Shown: piece by piece, positions 43,823 to 55,800 of the stretch
Layout of the letters: each line of letters begins with the position of its first letter
Position numbering within the stretch: position 1 is the stretch's first letter
NCBI GenBank assembly: GCA_003248805.1
Contig: QFQY01000020.1
Span: 10,936-74,935, forward strand
Direction of reading: 5' to 3'
DNA: 64,000 bases
From: Chelatococcus sp.
GTDB lineage: Bacteria; Pseudomonadota; Alphaproteobacteria; Rhizobiales; Beijerinckiaceae
The notes under the pieces: generated by a model
The model's input: only the letters and a program-made list of their open reading frames with translations
What the model was told of the DNA's origin: nothing
Databases searched by the model: none
Made by a program: the position numbers and the translations under genes

Positions 43823-46800
43823 ATGGCTGGGGAAGCAGCGCCTACGACTGCCGCCGACAGCGCCCCCGGCGCTCGGGTGCTGGACAAAGTCGCGGCCATA
43901 TCGCCCTCGCCAGCGGTCGACGCGGCAGCCGCGCCGGCCGTCCTGACCATCGAAAAGCCGCAGGCCGGCCAGACGCAGGTTCTCCACGTCTCGGACGGCC
44001 AGCGTCTCGGTTTCGGCTTTTCGCTGGAGAGCGTGAAGATCGAATTGCGTGATGTCGACCTCGTAGTGACGTTCGCGGACGGATCGTCCGTCGTGCTGCT
44101 CGAGTTCGGCGTCAGGCTGCTGGCGGAAAACGCCGCCCAATTGATCGTCGACGGAAAGCCCATCGACGCACAGGCGCTGCTGGCCATGGTCAGCAACTTC
44201 GTCGCCTCCGATGTGCCGATCCAGGCCAACATGACGAGCCAGGAGGCGCCCAAGCCCCTGAGCCAGCAGGCGGAGAAGGCCGAGCAAACGCCGCCGCCTC
44301 CCGCGCCGCAGCCTGTTGTCGTCGAGGTCCAGGCCGAGCCGGTCAAGCGCAAGGACGAGGACGCGCCCCCCGAGAAGAACGAGCACAAGGCCGACCAGGA
44401 CAGCCCGGCGCCGTTGGCGCCCCCCGCCAGGCCCGTGACAGCTTCGGACGAGGGATCGTCATCGTCGAAGAAGGCCGATCCGGTCGAGACCAACACGCAT
44501 ACGAGCGACAATCCCGATCCGCCCAATACCAATACGGGCATCGGACCGGGGCTCTACAATGTTCCGGTTCCCGAGATCTCCGCCAAGCTGCTCGGCGTCG
44601 TCGCCAGCACCGTGCAGACCACCGGCTCGATCCACGAGATCGACGGCGCGCTGGCGCAGTCGCCCGCCGACACCGACACCCGCTATGCGGTCCAGGCCCA
44701 GGTCGACACGATCACCGGCACGACGGGCAACGATCTGATCTACGCCGACAACCCGATCTATGCGGGCGTCGGAACCTCGACGCGTACCGTCGAGCTCAAC
44801 ACCGTCATGCCCAATTCCGACTGGGTCATCACCGGGTTGCGGGTTTCGGGGCTGCCCGAGGGCTATTCCATCGTCGGCGCCTCCCGGGTCGATGGAAGCT
44901 ATGTCGTCGCCGTCGATCCGCTGAACCCGAATGTGAGCAGCATCAAGCTGCAATATGTCCTGCCGGATGGCACGACGACGGCCAATGCCGCCGGGTTCTA
45001 CGGGTTCCTGACCCTCAAGCTCGACTACGACATCACCAGTCCGACCTACGGCGCGGCGGCGACGACGAGCGGAACGATTCAGTTCGGTGTCCGTGACGTC
45101 GCCGGCGAAGCCGATGCCGTCTATCTCAATCCGGTCACCGGCGCTCCGATCTACGTTCTCTGGAGCACGCCGCCGGGCACGATCGTGCATGCGGGGGCGG
45201 GCGACGACACGGTGGTCGCCGGTGCGGGCAAGGACGTGCTCGACGGCGGCAGCGGCACGGACATGCTGTCCTACAAGATGTCGAATGCCGCGGTCAGCGT
45301 CGATCTCGCCGCCAACGCCGCTTCGGGCGGCTATGCCAAGGGCGATACGATCTCCGGCTTCGAGAGCGTCGAAGGCACGGCCCATGCCGACACGCTGTCG
45401 GGCGATGCGGGGGCCAACACGCTGATCGGCGGCGCGGGAGCCGATGTGCTCGACGGCCGGGGCGGCACCGACACGGCGCGCTACGACGGATCCGCGGACG
45501 GCGTCGTCGTCGACCTGGTGGCCGGGACGGGCCAGGGCGGCGACGCGCAAGGCGATGTGCTGACCTCGATCGAGAACCTCTACGGCTCGGCCTTCGCCGA
45601 CCGGCTGGTCGGCGATGCCGGCGACAACGAACTGCATGGTGGCGCCGGAAACGATGTCCTGATCGGCGCCGCCGGCGCCGATCTGCTCGACGGCGGCGAA
45701 GGCGTCGACACAGCCGATTATTCGGCTGGAACGCAGGGCATCGCGGTCGATCTGGCGGCGGGTGTCGGCTCGGCCGGCGATGCCGCCGGCGACAGGCTGG
45801 TGTCGATCGAGACCGTGATCGGAACCGCCTTCGACGACACGATCGCCGGCAGCGCAGCCGCCGAGACGCTCTCGGGTGGCGCGGGCGACGACCGACTCGA
45901 CGGGCGCGGCGGCGACGACATCCTTCAGGGCGGAGCCGGCGACGACATCCTGACGGGCGGCGCGGGGGCAGACGTCCTCAATGGCGGTGCCGGAAACGAC
46001 ACGGCGAGCTATGCGGCATCCGCAGCCGGCGTCAGCGTCAGCCTGACCACGGGCACGGCGAGCGGCGGCGATGCCGCGGGCGACACGCTGATCTCGATCG
46101 AGAACCTGACGGGCTCGGGCCTCGACGACGTTCTGGTCGGCAATGGCGACGCCAACGTCCTGCGCGGCGGCGACGGCGGCGATCAGTTGCGAGGCGGTGC
46201 CGGGGCCGACGTGCTCGACGGCGGCCTGGGCTCCGACATCGCCGACTACTCGACATCGTCGGGCGCCGTGACCGTCAATCTGGCTCTGGGTACGGCCAGT
46301 GGCGGCGACGCGCAGGGCGACACGCTGATCTCGATCGAGAACGTGATCGGCTCGACCATGGCGGACACGCTGATCGGCGATGCCGGCAGCAACGCCTTGT
46401 CCGGCGGCGCGGGCGACGACCTCCTCGTCGGCGGCGGCGGGGCGGACGCGCTCGCGGGCGGCGCCGGCATCGACACGGCGAGCTATGCCGGCTCCGTCGC
46501 GGCGGTGGAGGTCGATCTCACGGCGGGGACCGCCCATGGCGGCGACGCCGAGGGCGATACGCTCGATTCGGTCGAGAACGTCGTCGGCTCGGATTTCGAC
46601 GACACCTTGCGCGGCGATGCCGCGGCCAACGCTCTTTCGGGCGGAGCGGGGGACGACCTGCTGATCGGCGGTGCGGGCGCCGATACGCTCGACGGCGGGG
46701 CGGGTACCGATACGGCGAGCTATGCGGGCTCGGCCCTCGGCGTCAGCGTCGATCTGGCGACCGGCTACGGCCAGTCCGGCGATGCGGCCGGCGACCGGCT

Positions 46801-49800
46801 CACCGGCATCGAGAACCTGGTCGGCTCCGATCAGGCCGACACGCTCAGGGGCGACGCCGGCGTCAACGCGCTCCATGGCGGCGCGGGCGACGATACCCTG
46901 CTCGGCGGCGGCGGCGCGGACGTGCTCGACGGCGGCACGGGCTTCGACACGATCAGCTATGCGGGGTCCGCCGCCGCGGTCACGGTCGATCTGGGCAGCG
47001 GCTCTGCCTCGGGCGGCGATGCGGCCGGCGACACGCTGACCTCGATCGAGGCGGTGATCGGGTCGGATTTCGACGACACGCTCAAGGCCGGCGCGACGGC
47101 CGCTGCCCTTGCGGGCGGCCTCGGCGACGATACGCTGACCGGCGGGGCGAGCGCGGACAGCCTCTCGGGCGGAGCGGGCGACGACCTGCTCATCGGCGGC
47201 GGCGGCGCTGACCGCCTCGACGGCGGCTCGGGCGCCGATACGGCGAGCTACGCCGACTCGGCGGCCGGCGTTTCCGTCGACCTGGCTTCGGGCAGTGCCA
47301 GCGGCGGCGATGCGGCCGGCGACACGCTGACCTCGATCGAGAACGTCATCGGCTCTTCCCGCGACGACGTGCTGATCGGCTCTGCGGCGGCCAACGTGCT
47401 GCAGGGTGGCCAGGGGGACGATACGCTGATCGGTGGCGCCGGTGCGGATACGCTCGACGGCGGCAGCGGCTTCGACATCGCGGACTACGGCACCTCCGGT
47501 TTCGGTGTGACCATCAATCTCGCCACCGGTGCCAATGGCGGCGGCGACGCGCAGGGCGACACGCTGCTCTCGATCGAAAAGATCATCGGTTCGGCCTTCG
47601 CCGACACGATGACCGGCGGGGCAGGCGACGACATCTTCGCAGGCGGCGCGGGCGACGACACGCTGTCGGGCGCGGCCGGAAATGACCGGCTCGAAGGCGG
47701 CGACGGCAATGACCTGCTCACGGGCGGGACCGGCAACGACGTCCTGATCGGCGGGGACGGCACCGATACGGCGAGCTATGCCGGCTCGCAGGCGGCCGTC
47801 CAGGTCGACCTGGCGGCCGGCACCGGGCTGGGCGGCGACGCCGCGGGCGATACGCTGTCAGGCATCGAGAACCTGGTCGGATCGGATTTCGACGATGTGC
47901 TGATCGGGGATGCGGGGGCCAACACGCTCTCGGGCGGCACGGGCAACGACCGTCTCGAGGGCGGGGCGGGCAACGACAACCTGATCGGCGGCTCCGGCAA
48001 CGACATTCTCATCGGCGGCGCGGGCGCGGACGTCTTCCAGGGCGGCGACGGCAGCGACACGGTCGACTATTCGACATCGGCGTCGGGCGTGGGGGTCAAT
48101 CTCGCCACGCGCTCGGGCGTGGGCGGGGACGCCGAAGGCGACGGCTTCTTCGACATCGAGAACGTCACCGGGTCCGGCCATGACGACATCCTGACCGGCA
48201 ACGGCGGCGCCAACGTCGTGACGGGCGGCGCCGGCAACGACGTGATCGATGCGGGCGCGGGCGACGACGTCGTCACGGGCGGCGCCGGTGCCGACACGCT
48301 CCATGGCGGCGCCGGCACGGACATCCTGTCCTATGCCCTGTCGAACGCGGCGGTGGCGGTGGACCTTCAGCTCGGGACCGGGCTCGGCGGCGATGCGCAG
48401 GGCGACGTCGTCGACGGCTTCGAGGAGCTCCAGGGCTCCGCCTTCGCCGATAGCCTACTGGGCACGTCGGCCAACGACATCCTGCGCGGCGGCGCCGGAG
48501 ACGACATCCTGCGCGGCCGCGGCGGTGCGGACGTGCTCGACGGCGGGGCCGGCATCGATACCGCCGACTATGCGGATTCCGCCAGTGCGGTCCATGTCGA
48601 CCTCGACGCCGGAACGGCCTCCGGCGGGGACGCCCAGGGCGACACGCTGATCTCGATCGAGCGGGCCGTCGGCTCGGCCCATGACGACTGGTTGAAGGCG
48701 GCGGCATCCGGCTCGACGCTCGACGGCGGCGGCGGCGACGACATGCTCGTTGCGGGCGCCGGCGCCGACACGCTGAGCGGCGGTGCGGGCCGCGATACCG
48801 TCGACTACACCGCCTCGACCGCTGCCGTCGTCGTCAATCTGGCGACCGGCACGGGGTCGGGCGGCTCGGCCGAAGGCGACACGCTGAGCGGCATCGAGGA
48901 CGTGCTCGGCTCCGCCCATGCCGACACGCTCGTCGGCAATGCCGGCGCCAACGCGCTGACGGGCGGCGCCGGCGACGATACGCTGGCGGGCTTGGGCGGC
49001 GCCGACACGCTCGACGGTGGGGCCGGCTTCGACACGCTCGACTATTCCGCCTCCAACGCCGGCGTCACGATCGACTTCGCCTCCGGCACGGGCACGGGCG
49101 GCGATGCCCAGGGCGACAGCTTCACCGGCATCGAGGCGGTGCGCGGTAGCGCGCTGTCCGACCGCATCATCGGCGATGGCGACGCCCACAGCATCTTCGG
49201 ACAGGGAGGCGACGACACCGTCGTCGCCGGGGCGGGCGCCGATCTGATCGACGGCGGCTCCGGCCTCGATACGGTCGACTATTCGGCCTCGAACGCGGCC
49301 GTGAGCGTCGACCTCGGGACCGGGGCGGCCAGCGGCGGCTACGCCGCCGGCGACACGCTGGCCTCGGTCGAAGCCGTGGTCGGCACGGCCTATGACGACA
49401 CGCTGATCGGCTCGGCCGGCGTCAACCTGCTGAGCGGCGGCGCGGGCAGCGACCTCGTCCGGGGCGGTGCGGGTTCCGACGTGCTCGACGGCGGCGCCGG
49501 TATCGACACCCTCGACTACTCGACCTCGACCGCCGGTGTGACGGTCGACCTGGCCGCCGGCACCGCGATCGGCGGCGACGCGACCGGCGACACGATCAGC
49601 AATTTCGAGAACGTGCTCGGATCGGGACTGGCCGACAGGCTGACCGGCGATGCCGGCACCAACCTGCTGACCGGCGGGGCGGGCGACGACGTTCTCGCCG
49701 GCCTCGCCGGCGCCGACACGCTGGACGGCGGCAGCGGTTTCGACATCGCCGATTATTCCGCGTCGGCAGCCGCCGTGACCATCGATCTCGGTGCCGGGAC

Positions 49801-52800
49801 GGCCAGCGGCGGCGACGGCTCCGGGGATACGCTGATCTCGATCGAAGGCGTGGTCGGCTCCGCCTTCGCCGATCGCCTGACCGGCTCGAATGGGATCGAC
49901 CGGCTGGATGGCGGTGCCGGCGACGATACGCTGCTCGGCAGCCTCGGCGCGGACCAGCTCATCGGCGGCGCCGGCTCCGATACGGCCGACTACTCCGCCT
50001 CCACGGCGGGCGTGACCGTGGCGCTCGACGGCAGCGCGGGCGTCGGCGGCGACGCCGAGGGCGACACGCTGACCGGCATCGAGAACCTGACCGGCTCGGC
50101 GCTCGCCGATCGCCTGACCGGCGATTCCTATGCGAACATCCTGCGTGGCGGCGACGGCAACGACGTGCTCGACGGCGCGGCCGGCGACGACGGCCTCTAT
50201 GGCGGAGCGGGCGACGACGTGCTCGCCGGAGGCAGCGGGGCCGACCTGCTCGACGGCGGAGCCGGCTTCGACACCGCCGACTACACGATGTCGGGCGCGG
50301 CACTGGTCGCCGACCTAGAGACCGGCGTCGTCAGCGGCGGCGACGGCACGGGCGACACGCTGGTCTCGATCGAGCGGCTCGTCGGCACGATCTATGGCGA
50401 TAGGCTGACTGCGGCCGCGGCGGGCTCGACGCTCGAGGGCGGTGCCGGCGACGATACGCTGATCGGGGCGGCGGGCGCCGACACCCTCCTGGGCGGAGAC
50501 GGCAATGACCTCGTCACCGGCGGAGCGGGCGCCGACATTCTCGATGGCGGCAACGGCGCCGACACGGTCTCCTATGCCGGATCCGGCGCGGGCGTCACCG
50601 TCGATCTAGGACTCGCGACGGCGCAGGCGCCGGGCGGCGATGCCGAAGGCGACGTGCTCTCGAATTTCGAATCCGCGATCGGCTCGGCCTTCGCCGACAT
50701 GCTCAGCGGCACGGCCGGGACCAACACGCTGACGGGCGGCGCCGGCGACGACATCCTCGCCGGCCTCGGCGGAGCCGACACGCTGGATGGCGGAGCCGGC
50801 AACGATACCGCCGATTATTCCGCCTCGGGCGGCGGCGTCACCGTCAACCTGTCGAACAACCAGAATTTCGGCGCCGACGCAGCCGGGGACACCCTGGTCT
50901 CGATCGAGAACGTCACGGGCTCGGCCCTTGCCGATACGCTCACCGGCGATGCCGGCGCGAACATCCTCAAGGGAGGCGCCGGCGACGACGTGCTCGCCGG
51001 TCTCGGCGGCGCGGACGTGCTCGACGGCGGCGCAGGCAGCAACACGGCCGACTATTCGGCGTCCGCCATGGGCGTCAACGTCAACCTCGCCGGCAATTTC
51101 GCCGTGGCGACACCGCTGGGAACCATTGCGGCCGGCGGCGCCGGTCTGGGAGGCGATGCCGAGGGCGACACCTATCTGTCCATCCAGAACCTGATCGGTT
51201 CGGGCCAGGACGACGTCCTCGCCGCCCATGCGGCAGGCGGGCGGCTTTCGGGCGGCGCGGGCAACGACACGCTCGTCGCCAATGCGGGCGCCGATACGCT
51301 CGACGGCGGCGCGGGCACGGACACGGTCGATTACGGTCACTCCAACGCGGCGGTCACGGTCGATCTCTCCACGGGGCTGGGCTCCGGCGGATATGCGCAG
51401 GGCGACACGCTCACGGGGATCGAAGCGGTCTCGGGCTCGAGCTATGGCGACACGCTGACCGGCAGCTTCGGTGCCAACACGCTGTCGGGCCTCGCCGGAG
51501 ACGATCTGATCGAAGGCCTCGGCGGCGCCGATACGCTCGATGGCGGAGCCGGAACCGATACCGTCTCCTATGCGCATTCGGTGACGGGGGTGACCGTCGA
51601 TCTGCGGCTCGCGACCGCGCAGGTCTCCGCTGGCGACGCCTCGGGCGATATCCTTTCCAACTTCGAGAACATCCTCGGCTCGGCCTTCTCCGACACGCTG
51701 ACGGGCGATGCCAACGGCAACGTGCTCACGGGCGGAGCCGGCGACGACGTGCTGGCCGGCCTCGGCGGGGCCGACACGCTCGACGGCGGGGCGGGCTCCG
51801 ACACGGCGAGCTACGCCGCCTCGGCTGCGGCGGTCACGGTGAATCTCTCGACCGGCGCCGCATCGGGCGGCGATGCCACCGGCGACACGCTGACCTCCAT
51901 CGAGAACCTGATCGGCTCGGCGCTCGACGACACGCTGACGGGCGATGCCGGTGGCAACCTGCTGAGCGGCGGCGCCGGCAACGACGTGCTGGCGGGTCTC
52001 GGCGGCGCCGATACGCTCGACGGCGGAGCGGGAACCGACACGGCGAACTATGCGGCCTCGGCGGCGGGCGTCACGGTCAATCTCTCGACCAACCTCAACA
52101 GCGGCGGCGACGCGGCCGGCGACATCCTCGTCTCCATCGAGAGCGTCACCGGCTCGAACCTGGCGGACGTCCTCACGGGCGCGGCGGGCGCCAACAGCCT
52201 GTCCGGCGGCGGCGGCGACGACGTGCTGGCCGGTCTCGGCGGGGCCGATACGCTCGACGGCGGGGCCGGGTCCGACACGGCCGACTATTCGGCCTCGGCG
52301 GCAGCCGTCACCGTCGATCTCGCGACGGGCGCGGCTTCCGGCGGCGATGCCGCCGGCGACACGCTGATCTCGATCGAGAACGTCATCGGTTCGACGCTCG
52401 GCGACACGCTGACGGCGGCGGCCGCCGGCAGCCGTCTCTCGGGCGGCGGCGGCAACGACACCCTGCGGGGCGGAGCCGGCGTCGATACGCTCGACGGCGG
52501 CGTCGGGACCGACACGGCCGATTATTCGGCGTCGAGCGCGGGGATCACCGTCAATCTGGCGACGGGCGTCAATACCGGCGGCGATGCCGACGGCGACACG
52601 CTGACGGGGATCGAGAACGTCACCGGCTCGGCCTCTGCCGACACGCTCGTCGGCGACGCCAGTGCCAACGTGCTCACCGGCGGGGCCGGCGACGACATCC
52701 TGATCGGCGGCGCCGGTGCCGACACGCTCGACGGCGGGGCCGGCAGCGATACCGCCGACTATTCGGCGTCCGGGCTCGCGGTCGCCGTGAACCTCACGAC

Positions 52801-55800
52801 CGGTGTCGGGTCCGGCGGCAATGCCGACGGCGACACCCTGATTGCGATCGAGAACGTCATCGGCTCGGCCTATAACGACATCCTGACCGGCAATGCCGGC
52901 GCCAACACGCTCAAGGGCGGGGCCGGCGACGACATCCTCGCCGGCATGGGCGGGGCCGACGTGCTCGACGGTGGCGCGGGTTCGAACACGGTCGACTATT
53001 CGGATTCGGCGGCGGGGGTCGTCGTCAATCTGACGAATGCGGCGCAGAGCCCGACGGGCATTGCGGTTGCGGCGCTGTCCGGCGTCCAGGGGGATGCAGC
53101 GGGCGACACCTACGTCAACATCCAGAACGCCATCGGCTCGGCTTTCGACGACCTGATCCTGGCCAGCAACGCCGGCGGCCGAATCCAGGGCGGCGCGGGC
53201 AACGACGCGCTCTATGCCGGCTCGAGCGCCGACATTCTCGACGGTGGCGCGGGCAGCGATACCGCCAGTTATGCCTTGAGCACCGCCGCGGTCACGGTCA
53301 ACCTGTCCACCGGTGCCGCCTCCGGCGGCTTTGCCACGGGTGACAGCCTCATCGCGATCGAGAACCTGACGGGCTCGCAGAGCTATGGCGACGTCCTGAC
53401 CGGCAGCGCGGTCGCCAACGTGATCGACGGCCGGGGCGGCAACGACACGATCGAGGGTCTCGGGGGCGCGGATACGCTCGACGGCGGGGCCGGAGTCGAC
53501 ACGGTCACCTATGCGAACTCGGCGCAGGGCGTCACGGTCAGCCTGGCGCTGGCCACCGCGCAGGTTTCGGCCGGCGACGCCGCTGGCGACATCCTGTCGA
53601 ACTTCGAGAATCTCACGGGCTCGGCCCATGACGACGCGCTGACCGGCGATGCGAACGCCAATATCATCGCGGGTGGGGCCGGCGACGACGTGCTGCAGGG
53701 CGGAGCGGGCGCCGACACGCTCGATGGCGGCAGCGGCAGCAATACGGCGAGCTATGCCGGGTCGACCGTCGGCGTGAGCGTCGATCTCGGACTGGCCGGT
53801 GCGCAGGTCTCCACCGGAGACGCCGACGGCGACGTCCTGATCTCGATCGAGAGCGTCGTCGGATCGGCACTCGCCGATACGCTCACGGGCAGCGCTGCGG
53901 ACAACCGGTTGTCGGGCGGAGCGGGCGACGATCTTCTTGTCGGGCTCGGCGGCGCCGACGATCTCGACGGCGGCGACGGGGTCGACACGGCGGATTACTC
54001 CGCTTCGGCGGAGGGCGTCACCGTCAACCTCACGCTGGGGACCGGCGTCGGCGGCGACGCGCAGGGCGATACGCTGCGCAACATCGAAAACGTCACGGGC
54101 TCCGCCTATGACGACATCCTCTCCGGCGATGCCAACGCCAACATGCTGCTCGGTGGCGACGGCAACGACACATTGGCCGGACTGGGCGGCGCGGACGCGA
54201 TCGACGGCGGTGCCGGCAACAATACGGTGGACTATTCGGCCTCGGCCGCGGCGGTCACCGTCAATCTGAGCAGCACCAACGGAGCCTTCGCCGATGCCGG
54301 CACCGGCGTTGGCGGCGATGCGCAGGGCGATACCCTCACCAACATCCAGAACCTCATTGGTTCGGCTTACGCAGACTATATCTACGCCAACGGCGCGGGC
54401 GGCTCGATCGGCACCGGAGCCGGCGACGACACCATCGTGGCGGGTGCCGGGAAGGATGTGATCGACGGCGGAGCCGGCAGCGATACGGCCGACTACAGCG
54501 CCTCGACCGCCGCCGTGACGATCAATCTGGCGGCCAAGACCGCTTCGGGCGGCTATGCCGCGACGGACGTCCTGACCAATATCGAGAACATCACGGGCTC
54601 GACCTACAACGACACGCTGACGGGCGACGGCGGCGCCAATACGCTCAAGGGCGGCGCGGGCAACGACACGATCGAAGGCGGCGCGGGCAACGACACACTC
54701 GACGGCGGCGCCGGCAGCGACACGCTCTCCTATGCCAACGCGACGAGCGCCGTCCGGCTCATGCCGAACTACTATACCTGGACCTATCCCAACGGGGTGC
54801 AGACCCAGACCTTCCTCGCCTACAACACCGTCGGCGCCGGCACCGACATCACGTCGAATTTCGAGAACATCGTCGGCTCCGGCTACAGCGACATCATCAA
54901 TCTGTCGTATGGGGGCTTACAGGTCAGTGGCGGCGCCGGCAACGACCTGATCTACAACAACGGCAATTGGGGCCTGATCGACGGCGGTGCCGGGATCGAC
55001 ACCGCCACCTTCTCACGGAACGACTGGTGGGGCGGCGTCACGGTCAATCTCGCGACCGACACCTCGACGTCCTCGCGTTCATGGGGCGGAAGCGCGACAG
55101 GGGACTGGTTCACTGGCGTCGAGAACCTGATCGGCTCCGGCTACAACGATTATCTGGCGGGCGACGCGGGGATCAACGCGCTCAATGGCGGTGCGGGCAA
55201 CGACTGGCTGAGGGGTGCCGGCGGCAACGACGTCCTCTTCGGCGGCACGGGCGACGATCTGCTCATCGGCGGCGCCGGAGCGGATGCGCTGATCGGCGGC
55301 GCCGGCATCGATACGGCGAGCTGGGCGGGATCGTCCGCCGGTGTGAACGCCAGCCTGGCGACGGGAACCGCGTCGGGCGGGGATGCGGGGACGGCCGGCG
55401 CGGCGACGGCTTACGCCAATGCGAGCCTCGTCGCCGGATGGGGGTTTGCGGAGGGCAGCGGCACGACGGCAACCGCGATCAGCGGCGCCCAGACGGTGAC
55501 GCTCAATGGCGGCGCCGGCTGGGTCGCCGGGCAGGCCGGGCATGGCGGCGCGCTGAATTTCAACGGCGCCGGCTCCGGCAACTATGCGACGATCAGCAGC
55601 ATCCAGGCCGCCGACGCTTTCAGCGTCTCGGTCTCGCTGAAGGTCGATACGCTCAATTCCACCAACGGCGTCTGGAAGCTCGGCACGGCGACGGGCGGCT
55701 ATTTCACCTGGCTGCGCGTCAACAGCAATGGCAGCCTGACCTACGAAGTGCGCGGCGATATCGCGGGCGCCACTCTGACGGCGCAAAGCACCTCCTCGAT

